NCBI GenBank assembly: GCA_016841365.1
Contig: JAENZI010000007.1
Coordinates: 62,001-126,000, forward strand
Reading direction: 5' to 3'
Origin: Anaerolineaceae bacterium
GTDB lineage: Bacteria > Chloroflexota > Anaerolineae > Anaerolineales > Anaerolineaceae
DNA length: 64,000 nt
Within the stretch, counting starts at the first letter, position 1. The number at the start of each line of letters is the position of its first letter. This document shows positions 18,046 through 26,514 of the stretch, in pieces. Position numbers and translations under genes: made by a program. Under the pieces are notes generated by a model, which worked only from the letters and a program-made list of their open reading frames with translations, searched no databases and was not told the origin of the DNA.

Positions 18046-18217
18046 GCTTGTATTCTAACTGATTATTGCACAGCCGCTGGAAATTTTTACAAATCAGGCG
18101 TGGTTTCCAGCAGCGCCCTACTTCTCACGAGCTGCCTGCCTAACATAACAGTGGTGAATCCAACCCAGAAGTGGTAAACTGTATGGGCATTTAGAGAAGA
18201 TACGGAAGAAAAATTTA

Positions 18218-19369
18218 ATGAGAGTGATTTACCCATTTACCGCAATCGTAGGTCAGCATCGCATGCGCCGTGCGCTGATTTTGAACGCCATTGATACCCG
18301 GATTGGCGGCGTCCTGATCCGCGGCGAGCGCGGCACTGCAAAATCAACAGCCGCCCGGGCGTTAGCTGCCCTGCTGCCCCCTGTGCAGGTGGTCAAAGGC
18401 TGCCGCTTTGGCTGCGACCCAAATCACTCGATCACATGGTGCACCGAATGCCGTGAACGGTTTGCAGAAAACGAAAATCAGCCGGTTGAAACCCGCCAAA
18501 CACCTTTTATCGATTTGCCCATATCAGCGACTGAAGACCGCGTGGTCGGCACGCTTGATATCGAAAAAGCCATCCAAAAAGGCGAACGCCACTTCGAGCC
18601 GGGCATTTTAGCCTCCGCCAACCGCGGGCTGCTTTACATTGATGAAGTCAACCTGCTGGACGACCATGTCGTCGATGTGCTCCTCGATTCGGCTGCGATG
18701 GGGATGAATATTGTGGAAAGAGAGGGGATTTCATTCTCCCATCCTGCACGCTTTATCCTGGTCGGCACCATGAACCCCGAAGAGGGCGATTTACGCCCGC
18801 AGTTATTAGACCGGTTTGCCCTTTCCGTGGAGATACACGGCATCCTTGAACCGCGCCAACGAGTGCAGATTATGGAACGCAATCTGGCTTTTGAAGCAGA
18901 CCCTGAAGCCTTCAGGGAAGAGTGGTTGGCGCAGGAAAATGAGCTTTCTGCCAGGATTGCCCAGGCGCGTGAACTGGTCAACCATGTGCGCTACACCAGC
19001 CGTGACCTGTTGGTGATTGCCGACCTGACAGCAAAAATGCAAGTCGATGGACATCGCGCAGACCTGGTGATCCTTAAAGCCTCACGCGCGCAGGCCGCAT
19101 TCGAAGGACGGGACACCATCACGCCGCGTGATATTGCCCTTGCTGCTGAACTTGCGCTGCCGCACCGGGTCAAAGCAGGCCCCTTCCGCCAATCGGAGAT
19201 CGGTCTCACCCAGCTTGAGGAACAAATCGAGCAGCTAAAAGGTGCCACCACCCACGGGACGCCAATGGAAGACGAGCAAAACTCACCCGAATCTGATTCC
19301 GATCAAAAAAAAAGTCAACCGCCACCCATCTCGAGATTAGCAGCGAACCCGCTGGACCCGAGTCCGTAG
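18218..19369 (+). CDS. Chelatase ATPase subunit (short, unshifted product of the chlD gene)
   Basis: The unshifted frame ends at TAG 19367-19369 and yields a 383-residue ChlI/BchI-like AAA+ protein. It has Walker [29 protein letters not shown], Walker [13 protein letters not shown] and sensor [17 protein letters not shown]. The last 18 residues after the A-run ([17 protein letters not shown] end) are non-conserved tail. A lone ATPase product is the expected partner of the full-length ATPase-VWA protein in the chelatase ring. Production of two subunits from one chlD gene by frameshifting has been reported for other prokaryotes; its use here is inference. Confidence 0.75.
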   Translation: MRVIYPFTAIVGQHRMRRALILNAIDTRIGGVLIRGERGTAKSTAARALAALLPPVQVVKGCRFGCDPNHSITWCTECRERFAENENQPVETRQTPFIDLPISATEDRVVGTLDIEKAIQKGERHFEPGILASANRGLLYIDEVNLLDDHVVDVLLDSAAMGMNIVEREGISFSHPARFILVGTMNPEEGDLRPQLLDRFALSVEIHGILEPRQRVQIMERNLAFEADPEAFREEWLAQENELSARIAQARELVNHVRYTSRDLLVIADLTAKMQVDGHRADLVILKASRAQAAFEGRDTITPRDIALAAELALPHRVKAGPFRQSEIGLTQLEEQIEQLKGATTHGTPMEDEQNSPESDSDQKKSQPPPISRLAANPLDPSP

Positions 19370-20310
19370 AACCCGGACCGCAGGACATCTTCAAAGATGC
19401 CACTGCCCATTGGTGGGATGGCGGACAAAAAGTTCAGCCTGGCGATACCTTCGAACCCCGCCGGCTGGATACCCCCCTGGATGACATGGTCCGCAAACAC
19501 GGCGGGCGCAGATCGCAGACAGAAACCGACCGCAAACGCGGCCGTTATGTGCAGGCACGCCCTGCCAACGGCAGCACAGAAGACCTGGCTTTTGACGCCA
19601 CCCTGCGGGCCGCAGCACCCTTTCAAAAAGCGCGCGAAGATATCAGGGAGGAAGAAGATGTTGCCTTTGCCGTGCGCCGCGAGGATTATCAACGCAAGGT
19701 GCGGGTGCGCAGGGCGTCCAACCTGATCCTGTTCCTGGTCGATGCCTCCTGGTCAATGGCGGTGGCTGAACGTATGGCTGCCACAAAGGGCGCCATCCTT
19801 TCACTGTTGACCGATGCTTACCAGCGGCGTGACCGGGTGGGTTTGATCGTGTTCCAAAAAGACCGTGCCACCCTGGTGCTCCCCCCAACGAATTCAGTGC
19901 TGCTGGCACAGCGTGCCCTGGCCGATATCCCTGTGGGCGGCAAAACACCGCTCAGCGCGGGGCTGACCATGGCCTACCAGGTGATCAAACGTGAGAAAAC
20001 CCTCCATCCTGATGTGCTGCCGCTTTTGATCACCCTGACCGATGGCGCAGGCAATGTTGCCATGGCGAGCGGTTCACCCCAGGCAGAAGCGCACAAAATC
20101 GCCGACCAAATCTCAAATGAAGAGATCCGCTCTGTCGTGATCAATATGGAACACGAAGCATTCGACCAGGGGTTAGCCCAGGCGCTGGCTGAGCATTTGG
20201 ATGCCCCCTGTTACACTCTCAGCGAGCTGCGCAGTGAGACGCTTTACCGGACGGTTCAAAATGAGATCAATTTTGGGCCGGGTGGCGGGGGTCAGAAGAA
20301 TTCTGCCTGA
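18218..20310 (+). CDS. chlD: Magnesium/cobalt chelatase ChlD-type subunit, full-length product by -1 frameshift at A9
   Basis: Reading the initial frame to the A-run at 19305-19313 and then shifting back one base gives one continuous 697-residue protein. It has an AAA+ ATPase domain (1-330; Walker [10 protein letters not shown] at 36-44), an acidic/proline linker, then a von Willebrand A domain with the MIDAS motif DASWSMA. The shifted frame is open from 19297 and encodes the family-typical junction [19 protein letters not shown] and then [12 protein letters not shown], well upstream of the first ATG in that frame (19486), which has no Shine-Dalgarno. The domain order is that of BchD/ChlD. 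With no other tetrapyrrole genes in view, the metal (Mg or Co) is undetermined. A sequencing error in the homopolymer is the main alternative. Confidence 0.8.
19305..19314 (+). other. Nine-A slippery site (programmed -1 frameshift or transcriptional slippage)
   Basis: Nine consecutive A residues (19305-19313) followed by G. In the initial frame the codons are CAA-AAA-AAA-AGT, so A-AAA-AAA at 19306-19312 is a perfect -1 slippery heptamer. A9 runs are also known slippage sites for RNA polymerase (Thermus dnaX). The -1 frame has a TGA just upstream (19294-19296), so both frames are tightly bounded. I see only a weak potential hairpin downstream (GGAC/GTCC near 19355) and no close upstream Shine-Dalgarno, which favours transcriptional slippage slightly. 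Confidence 0.7.
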
Positions 20311-20331
20311 CATTTAAATTGCACAATCGCA

Positions 20332-20366
20332 ATAAACAAAAACACCCACCATCAACGGCGGGTGTT
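20332..20366 (-). terminator. Rho-independent terminator of the NifU-like gene
   Basis: Minus-strand RNA has the arms AACACCCGCC (20366-20357) and GGTGGGTGTT (20350-20341), a 10-bp stem with one G-U pair and a 6-base loop, followed by TTTTGTTT. It lies 23 bases past the stop of the NifU-like gene and between convergent genes. Confidence 0.8.
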
Positions 20367-20388
20367 ATCTCTTTGTAAACAGATGCTG

Positions 20389-20631
20389 CTATTCGGCTTT
20401 TGCTACATGCATATGGGGGAAAAATTGGCGAATTGTGCCGGCGACCCACCCTTGAAGTGTTGCCGGAGAAAGCGGGCAGTCCTCACAGGCGCCGCCCAGC
20501 CGAATATAAACCACATCCCCTTCAATCCGATCCAACTCAACCGATCCGCCATGATATTGTTCAATGTAAGCATTAAGCTGGTCGACCAGTGCCCGAATTT
20601 TTTCCTCAACCGAATAATCTTGTTCTGTCAT
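20389..20631 (-). CDS. NifU-like C-terminal domain Fe-S scaffold protein
   Basis: An 80-residue protein corresponding to the stand-alone NifU C-terminal (thioredoxin-like) domain. The Fe-S ligating pair is CEDC in GGACEDCPLSPATLQ; VEEKIRALVDQLNAYIEQYHGG and DVVYIRLGGAC are typical of the fold. I chose the second ATG (20631) because AGGAG stands eight bases from it and only two from the first. It likely accepts or transfers Fe-S clusters in the cytoplasm. There are no suf or isc genes next to it, and it has its own terminator. Confidence 0.85.
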   Translation of the reverse strand: MTEQDYSVEEKIRALVDQLNAYIEQYHGGSVELDRIEGDVVYIRLGGACEDCPLSPATLQGWVAGTIRQFFPHMHVAKAE

Positions 20632-20892
20632 CTTCATTTCTCCTGAAAATTTTACCGATAAATCCTGACTTATGACTATTTTACCCCGAAAATCGAACCA
20701 AATAATTAATAAACAACTCCTGAACGATAAAATCTCGCGATCCAGACCAAAATATCGTAAATTTACACTTTATTATCCAGATGAGGGGCAGGCGTTGGGT
20801 AAATATCGGCTAAGCGTCAAGCAAACACCTTGTCCTTTCCATATACTTAAACCATAACAGTTTCTTGAAAAAACATTTTCTTTCTCCTTCTG

Positions 20893-20925
20893 AAAAGAAC
20901 CGGGCGCGGCGTGCCCGGTTCTTTT
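20893..20925 (-). terminator. Rho-independent terminator downstream of the ABC-F gene
   Basis: A perfect 13-bp inverted repeat: AAAAGAACCGGGC at 20893-20905 and GCCCGGTTCTTTT at 20913-20925, with a 7-base loop. It is oriented to stop the minus-strand ABC-F transcript; the DnaA-box cluster lies between the gene and this hairpin. Confidence 0.8.
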
Positions 20926-20928
20926 AAT

Positions 20929-21014
20929 TAATCCACAGCTTGTTCGACCTGATTCCCGCCCTTATCTACAGTATTCCACAACCTTATCCACAATTTTCAG
21001 CGGACTTATCCACA
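20929..21014 (+). other. DnaA-box cluster distant from oriC
   Basis: Two perfect TTATCCACA boxes (20984-20992 and 21006-21014) and one near-perfect TTATCTACA (20962-20970) lie on the same strand with an exact 22-bp period. Weaker TATTCCACA (20972-20980) and TAATCCACA (20929-20937) are nearby. The cluster occupies the 3' flank of the ABC-F gene, before its terminator. The surrounding DNA is not as AT-rich as the 50-kb cluster, so a DnaA-titrating or regulatory role (datA/DARS-like) is more likely than origin function; this is inference. The rest of the 378-bp gap (20638-20892) shows no gene I would support. Confidence 0.6.
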
Positions 21015-21016
21015 AA

Positions 21017-22693
21017 TCAGCCCTGCATGATCTGATTGACCATCCTGCTGGTCAGCTCAATGTCGAGCCCATCCGGTGCGAAGTGCCAGATCACCTGTGC
21101 AAACCGGTTAATGAAATATTGATCGTGCGCGATCGCGAGGATTGTGCCCTCAAATGTACTTAAAGCCGCTTCAAACGACTCCTGTGACTCCAGGTCGAGA
21201 TGGTTCAGGGGTTCATCCAGCAGCAAAAAATTACAATTTTGCGCCACCAGCAATGCCAGCATTAACCGGGAGCGCTGCCCATAAGACAATGTCGAAACCG
21301 GTTGAAACACATCATCCCCCTTGAAAAGGAATCGGTGCAAATATGAACGTGCCTCTGTATGATTTTGTAACTTCGTATTCTTATGGATCGTGTCCAAAAC
21401 TGTCAAATCGGGGGCAAGCATCTCCTGTTCCTGAGAAAGATAGCCTGGGTGGACGCCGCTGCCAAATGAAAACGTCCCGGATAGCGCTTGGGTCTCACCC
21501 AGCAGGGTTTTAAACAGGGTTGTTTTCCCCGTGCCGTTCGGCCCGACCAGTGCCACCCGCTGGCCGAGAGTCACCGTCTGGCTGATTGGCGGCAACAGCG
21601 GCAAGTCATCATAGCCGATAGAAAGCCGATCGGTTCGCAAGGCAATCTGGCCGCTGTCTGGTAACTCCGCAAACGCCATGCGCATCTCCCAGGCATGCGA
21701 AGGTTTATCTAACTTCCCTTCACCTTCCAAAAAAGCCACACGTTTTTCAATGTTCTTGGCTTTCTTCACGGTTTCAAGCGCCCGGTTCTGAAAGTGACCA
21801 ACAGAAAAACCGTCTGTGTTTTTCCCATCGGCTTTGCCGCCCTTATGGAATGTTGCCTGATCGCGAACGCTGCGTGCGGCTTTTTTGAGCCGTTTAATTT
21901 CATCCTGCTGGTCAACATATGCTTGCATTGCCACTGAAAACGCAGCTTCGCGGGCATCAAGATAGTCTGAATAATTACCGGGGTATTCCTGAACGCCTTC
22001 ACCAGAAGGTGAAAAGGCGATCACCTTATGAATGACCGCATCTAAGAATGCGCGATCGTGGGAGACCATCAAAATTGCCCCGGGGTAAGACAACACCCAG
22101 TCTCTCAGCCAGGCGCGCATCTCAATATCCAGGTGGTTCGTCGGCTCATCCAGTAACAGCACTTGCGGGCTTTCCAACAGCACACCCGCCAGCGCTAAGC
22201 GCACTTTTTGCCCGCCGCTCAGTGTGTCTATGGGCGTGTTTCGAGGGACTTCGACCAGGTTAAACCCGTTCAGTACCTCCAGGCGGGTGCCTTCCATTTG
22301 CTGCGCCTTGTCTAAAGCCTTTAAAACCTTTTCATAACGGACGATCAAGCTCGGATCATCCGGCCTTTCGACAAGCTGATCGCACACAAAACGCAATTCC
22401 GAATGCGTTTCTTCAAGGTTGGATGCAAACTTGTTGAGATATTCACCCAGCGTTTCGCCTTGATTGAAAGCAATACCCTGGCGCAAATAGCCTATCCGTA
22501 AATCTGATGGCGTTTTGGAAACATGACCTGAATCGGGCTCAGTTAAACCCGCAATGATATCCATCAAGGTGGATTTACCACAGCCATTGGGACCGACAAG
22601 CGCGGCACGCTCTCCCTGGTTGAGACTGAATGTAATATTTTTGAAAACGGAATTAAGACCGTAGGATTTCGTAAGATTATGAACAATAAACAC
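21017..22693 (-). CDS. ABC-F family ATPase (ribosome-associated, possible antibiotic-target protection)
   Basis: 558 residues from GTG 22693 (protein [20 protein letters not shown]), with AGG five bases upstream; earlier in-frame starts would put coding sequence through a terminator hairpin. Two ABC modules are joined by a charged linker with no membrane segment. NBD1 has [21 protein letters not shown] and [11 protein letters not shown]2 has [21 protein letters not shown] and DEPLNHLD. The linker (about 235-320; [18 protein letters not shown]) should form the arm that reaches into the ribosomal E/P site. Some ABC-F proteins displace macrolides, lincosamides or pleuromutilins; others regulate translation. 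The leader structure upstream supports a drug-inducible role, but resistance is not proven by sequence. Confidence 0.88.
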   Translation of the reverse strand: MFIVHNLTKSYGLNSVFKNITFSLNQGERAALVGPNGCGKSTLMDIIAGLTEPDSGHVSKTPSDLRIGYLRQGIAFNQGETLGEYLNKFASNLEETHSELRFVCDQLVERPDDPSLIVRYEKVLKALDKAQQMEGTRLEVLNGFNLVEVPRNTPIDTLSGGQKVRLALAGVLLESPQVLLLDEPTNHLDIEMRAWLRDWVLSYPGAILMVSHDRAFLDAVIHKVIAFSPSGEGVQEYPGNYSDYLDAREAAFSVAMQAYVDQQDEIKRLKKAARSVRDQATFHKGGKADGKNTDGFSVGHFQNRALETVKKAKNIEKRVAFLEGEGKLDKPSHAWEMRMAFAELPDSGQIALRTDRLSIGYDDLPLLPPISQTVTLGQRVALVGPNGTGKTTLFKTLLGETQALSGTFSFGSGVHPGYLSQEQEMLAPDLTVLDTIHKNTKLQNHTEARSYLHRFLFKGDDVFQPVSTLSYGQRSRLMLALLVAQNCNFLLLDEPLNHLDLESQESFEAALSTFEGTILAIAHDQYFINRFAQVIWHFAPDGLDIELTSRMVNQIMQG

Positions 22694-22710
22694 AACAACC
22701 TGCCTTCTTA

Positions 22711-22742
22711 AAAACAAAAAAACCGGGAAAGCCAACGGTTTT
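22711..22742 (-). terminator. Attenuator terminator in the ABC-F leader
   Basis: Minus-strand RNA has AAAACCG (22742-22736), then UU, GG-CUUU-CC, then CGGUUUU (22725-22719), followed by TTTGTTTTT. This gives a 7-bp stem with an extra GG/CC pair and a U-rich tail. It ends only 18 bases before the ABC-F GTG start, so transcripts must read through it to express the gene. An upstream GCUAAC (22762-22757) can pair with GUUGGC (22736-22731) in the terminator's left arm as an alternative antiterminator. Confidence 0.7.
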
Positions 22743-22783
22743 ATACAAACGCTAAAGTTAGCCCTCAAAAAACTTTAAGAATG

Positions 22784-22804
22784 TTACAGATTGATGCGTG
22801 TCAT
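22784..22804 (-). CDS. Six-codon leader peptide MTRINL upstream of the ABC-F gene
   Basis: ATG 22804 is preceded by AAGGAG six bases away, an ideal Shine-Dalgarno, and the frame closes at TAA after M-T-R-I-N-L. The stop lies about 41 bases before the terminator stem. The size and placement match leader peptides that control erm and ABC-F genes by drug-stalled ribosomes (for example the six-residue MsrD leader). No macrolide +X+ motif is present. An overlapping nine-codon frame (MRSPVRSWA) ends in ATGA at this start but has no ribosome site. Confidence 0.65.
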   Translation of the reverse strand: MTRINL

Positions 22805-22834
22805 GCCCAGCTCCTTACTGGTGATCTCATAATG

Positions 22835-22859
22835 ATTATATCGCAAATTTATTGATCAA
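22835..22859 (-). promoter_or_regulatory. Candidate promoter for the ABC-F leader transcript
   Basis: A perfect -10 TATAAT occurs at 22840-22835 on the minus strand, about 20 bases before the leader-peptide Shine-Dalgarno. A TTGATC at 22859-22854 is only 13 bases upstream, too close for a normal -35; weaker hexamers sit at 17-19 bp. The -10 assignment is good, the -35 uncertain. Confidence 0.5.
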
Positions 22860-22919
22860 GTACAGACACCGGGCTGAATTTGCTACTAACCTGATGACCA
22901 GGTTCCCCGATATCACAAT

Positions 22920-24821
22920 TTATTGATCAATCACCTCAGGCATCCAAACTTGCATTTCACCAGGTTCGCGGTTATCCCAGGCAAAATAAGGGATCGCAAC
23001 AAAAGAAGTCTCAGAAAATTGCATAGGTTCTTTTCGGTAAAGCGTGTTCTCCCAGCCTGAAAGGTCGACTACCCTGGCCGCCCCCTGAATGAGCACCACA
23101 CCGCCCAGCACATCCGGATCAAAATGGCTGCTCAGGCTCGTCTCTCGCGGAAGATACAGGTGTTGTAGCGGCTGGGTTTGATCAAGGGACTCCAAACAAT
23201 ATACCAGTGGTCCGCGCATCAGCGCGACGCGCCCAACATTCGCCTTGATTTCTGGGTGTGCATTTACCAGGTGTGCGGTGGTCACCCATTGGGCTCGTAC
23301 CCGGTCGCCCGGTTGCCAGGTGCGATCCAGGCTGAGATAGCCAGCCTGCAGGTTATCTTCTACTGGGATGGGTTGGTCATTCACGAATATCCGATACTCA
23401 TCGCACCAGCCTGGTTTCCGTAACTTTACCGCAAATGCCAGCGGTTGATCGAGATCTACCTGCAGGCAAACAACCCCATCCCAGGGATAATCTGTTTTCT
23501 GGGTCAGCCCGACACGCTGCCCTCCCAAATCGATCTCTGCCTGGGATTGGATGTAGAGATGCACATCGATTTCACTCTCCCCTGTGCTGTAAATATAACC
23601 GCCGATAGTGGGTAAAATCCGGTTGATGTTGGGCGGACAGCATGAACAGGAGAAAAAAGCCTGGCGGTGATGTGTGCTATCGCTTGCCAGGGGATTGACA
23701 TAAAAGAACCGGTCTCCTTCCAGTGAAACGCTGCTGAGCATGGCATTGTACAATGAGCGTTCCATCACATCCGCATAGCGGCTGTCGAGCGATAGCCTCA
23801 GCATGCGCTTTGCCCAAAAGATCAGCCCAATGGCGGCGCAGGTTTCAGCATACGCCTCTCGGTTCGGCAGGTCATGCCCCGCTGTAAAGCCCTCATTGGT
23901 TCTGGAAGCGCCGATGCCGCCGGTGAGATACATTTTGCGGCTTGTTAAATCCCCCCACAACGTTTGCAAGGTTTTTAACAAGTCATCGTCACCTGTTTCC
24001 GCAGCCAGATCAGCCATACCGCTGTAAAGATACATAGCCCGCACTGCGTGCCCGACAACCTCCTGCTGCTGCCTGACCGGTAGATGGGATTGGGTGTAAG
24101 CATGGCTTTTCGCCCAATAGTCTTCCGACTTCTCCCCGCGCTGTTGTGCTTCCAGGTCAAAATAATGCGGTGTTTGCCCGCGTTGATCAATAAAATAAGC
24201 GGCTAATTCAAGATAGCGGCGTACGCCAGTGTGCCGGTAAAGCTTGATCAACGCCAGTTCAATTTCCTCATGCCCCGGGTATCCGTGTTTCTGCGTTGCG
24301 CCGGGGCCAAACACCTGACAAATCAAATCTGAATAACGGCACATCCCATCCAAAAAGCGGGTGCCCCCTGTCGCCTGGTGGTGCGCAATCGCTGCCTCGA
24401 TTAGGTGCCCGGCGCAATACAATTCATGCTTATCACGCAGGTTGGTCCAGCGTCCAGCAGGTTCCACAACAGTAAAATGAGGGTTGAGGTAACCGTCTTC
24501 CCCTTGTGCAGCGAGGATCCGATCAACCACATCCTCAACGACATCCAATAAAGCCTGATCGGGCACATTCATCAAGCTGTAACAGGCACCTTCCAGCCAT
24601 TTCGCCACATCTGAATCCCAAAACACATGCGGTACAGGTGTTCCCGAGCCAGGTTCCCAATCAAGCCGGTAAGCGTTCAGCCTGCCGGTATCTTTGAGTT
24701 GCTGGTAAACCGCCCACAAACCATGCTCACGGTTTGCCGCAATGCGCGGGGCCCAAAACGCATCCGTGATCTTAACGCTGGTGAATGGGACCGGTTCTCG
24801 AAATTTTTGCAAGTTTGCCAT
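22920..24821 (-). CDS. GH127 family glycosidase (beta-L-arabinofuranosidase type, former DUF1680)
   Basis: A 633-residue cytoplasmic enzyme without a signal peptide. VKITDAFWAPRIAANREHG at the start and the (alpha/alpha)6-barrel sequence GGIGASRTNEGFTAGHDLPN are family hallmarks. The zinc/nucleophile cluster appears as SCSCCPPNINR, where the cysteine pair is the nucleophile/zinc ligand site of characterised GH127 enzymes, and NREAYAETCAAIG carries the glutamate and third cysteine region. It probably hydrolyses beta-L-arabinofuranosides from plant glycoproteins, although GH127 also contains other specificities. An MFS transporter gene ends 64 bases upstream on the same strand, consistent with uptake followed by cleavage. 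Confidence 0.9.
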   Translation of the reverse strand: MANLQKFREPVPFTSVKITDAFWAPRIAANREHGLWAVYQQLKDTGRLNAYRLDWEPGSGTPVPHVFWDSDVAKWLEGACYSLMNVPDQALLDVVEDVVDRILAAQGEDGYLNPHFTVVEPAGRWTNLRDKHELYCAGHLIEAAIAHHQATGGTRFLDGMCRYSDLICQVFGPGATQKHGYPGHEEIELALIKLYRHTGVRRYLELAAYFIDQRGQTPHYFDLEAQQRGEKSEDYWAKSHAYTQSHLPVRQQQEVVGHAVRAMYLYSGMADLAAETGDDDLLKTLQTLWGDLTSRKMYLTGGIGASRTNEGFTAGHDLPNREAYAETCAAIGLIFWAKRMLRLSLDSRYADVMERSLYNAMLSSVSLEGDRFFYVNPLASDSTHHRQAFFSCSCCPPNINRILPTIGGYIYSTGESEIDVHLYIQSQAEIDLGGQRVGLTQKTDYPWDGVVCLQVDLDQPLAFAVKLRKPGWCDEYRIFVNDQPIPVEDNLQAGYLSLDRTWQPGDRVRAQWVTTAHLVNAHPEIKANVGRVALMRGPLVYCLESLDQTQPLQHLYLPRETSLSSHFDPDVLGGVVLIQGAARVVDLSGWENTLYRKEPMQFSETSFVAIPYFAWDNREPGEMQVWMPEVIDQ

Positions 24822-24885
24822 AAATTAATCCAAAAATGGGCTCACAATTAACATATTGCAATAAATCAAACTAATGATGCTTGTC

Positions 24886-26340
24886 TTAAGAGGTTAACCC
24901 TTCAGCGGCTGGCGCAGAAACCGGTTTTTCTTTTATCCCGAACAGCGCGAGTGTCGAGATCAAGAATAGCAAGCCAAAGATGCTCATCAACACCGTAAAC
25001 CCCACACCATCGCCAATCGGGCCGCCAATATAGGCACCGATCGCACCCGCGCCCGCACCTGCCAGGTTTTGGATGCCCAGGTAACGCCCAGCCGCTTGTT
25101 TGGGGACCAATGTTGTGCCTAAAGCCCAGCTCGCTGAGTAGAAAAAGCCGATGGCAATTCCCACCAACAAGCCGCCGATGTAAAGCATGGTCATCCCAAC
25201 GGATGCAATCACCACCACCGTCCCGATTGTCGCCAGCACACCGCTGAAAGCACAAATCCGCTTGCGTCCCAATTTATCCGTCAGCCAGCCCGCCGGGATG
25301 CTTGAGATCAAGATCGCAACACCCACAAACATGACCAGCATAGCCGTCGGCCCGGCTGCCGCCGCGCCTTCCAACTCAACAAATCGCTCCTGAAGAAAAT
25401 AGAGCACAAAACTCGCCAGGTTGGTGGACCCGACCAGAAACGCCAATCGGTTGATGACCCACCAGGTGAAGGATGTTTTATCGCCGCTGTCCTCACTGCC
25501 AATACTGACCCGCACACTCGCCCAGGTACCCAAAACGACGGCAATCACCATCCCCAAAACCCCCACTGCAACCGTCACGATCAAACCGGTTGTGTCGGGC
25601 AGTCCACCTGCCAACCTGTTGACAAAATTGACCAAAGCGCCGGAGCCGAGGATTACCAATGTAAAGATAACTGTCATCAACACAAGACGCAAAATGGGCT
25701 TCCAATCCATTTCGTAGGGCGGCTGCTTGATCGGTTTTTCAGGTGCGAACATGGCAATTGCCGTGGAGATCAACACAACGGCGCTCAAGATCAGCAAGCC
25801 GCCCCAAATATTGCCTCTTTCAACCATTTTGGTGATCACAAAGGAAACAAAGATCAACGGGGCAGGCAGTTCAAAAAACGCTTTGAAACCCGAAAAAAGC
25901 CCATGTTTTGATTCTGGCACAATATCCGGGATCAACCCCTGAACCGCGGCATGACCTGTGTTGGAGGATAGCATGGAGAGAATGTAGGCGCCAAACAACA
26001 CCCAATATCCAGTTGCCCCCTCTAAGGTGGCAGCAATTACACCAATGGCGATGAAGACCAATACTTCGGTTAGCCCGCCAATCAGAATAAACGGACGCCG
26101 CCGCCCAAAACGAGATGTGCTGCGGTCCGAAAGGATGCCCACAAAACCCTGAACCAGCACGGCAATCATCAACGCCCACAGTCGCAGGTTGCCATAGGCG
26201 GCCCCTTTCACCTCATCTCCCATAAACATCTGCACCAGCAACGGTAAAATCAATGGCGTCAGGGTCTGGGAACGCGCCGTGAGGGCAAAATAAAAGATGT
26301 TGATGGTGATATAGTCATACCAGCGGATTTTTCTCTGCAT
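24886..26340 (-). CDS. MFS transporter (SLC45/GPH-like sugar transporter)
   Basis: 484 residues with about 12 hydrophobic helices. The loop 2-3 signature GILSDRSTSRFGRRRPFILIGG and its pseudo-repeat GWLTDKLGRKRICAFSG mark the major facilitator fold. The loop is of the kind seen in SLC45-type sucrose/maltose and related sugar transporters. The ATG has AGGAGG eight bases upstream, the best ribosome site in this block. With GH127 directly downstream it most likely imports an arabinose-containing or other small saccharide; the substrate is inferred from context only. Confidence 0.82.
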   Translation of the reverse strand: MQRKIRWYDYITINIFYFALTARSQTLTPLILPLLVQMFMGDEVKGAAYGNLRLWALMIAVLVQGFVGILSDRSTSRFGRRRPFILIGGLTEVLVFIAIGVIAATLEGATGYWVLFGAYILSMLSSNTGHAAVQGLIPDIVPESKHGLFSGFKAFFELPAPLIFVSFVITKMVERGNIWGGLLILSAVVLISTAIAMFAPEKPIKQPPYEMDWKPILRLVLMTVIFTLVILGSGALVNFVNRLAGGLPDTTGLIVTVAVGVLGMVIAVVLGTWASVRVSIGSEDSGDKTSFTWWVINRLAFLVGSTNLASFVLYFLQERFVELEGAAAAGPTAMLVMFVGVAILISSIPAGWLTDKLGRKRICAFSGVLATIGTVVVIASVGMTMLYIGGLLVGIAIGFFYSASWALGTTLVPKQAAGRYLGIQNLAGAGAGAIGAYIGGPIGDGVGFTVLMSIFGLLFLISTLALFGIKEKPVSAPAAEGLTS

Positions 26341-26514
26341 TTATCGACCTCCTGAAAGAACGACCTTCTCAGTGCTGAATGATGTTTTGACCGTCCTACT
26401 ATGTCTCCACAACTTTTAGTCAACCACAATTACCCTAACAAAACTGCCCCGTAAAAAACCGCGGCAGACTTCACTCAGGAAAGATTCCAATCGGAATGGC
26501 TGAATTTATTTCCA

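Noticed and set aside
19486-20310. VWA part of chlD as an independently translated gene starting at ATG 19486
   Set aside because: No Shine-Dalgarno at that ATG, and the conserved linker is encoded upstream of it in the same frame; frameshift expression explains it better.
20672-20857. 61-codon plus-strand frame between the NifU-like gene and the DnaA-box cluster
   Set aside because: No ribosome site, unusual composition and no recognisable motif; probably chance.
22888-22904. Hairpin AACCTG/CAGGTT after the GH127 gene
   Set aside because: Only six base pairs and no T-run, so not called as a terminator, although it lies in the right place.
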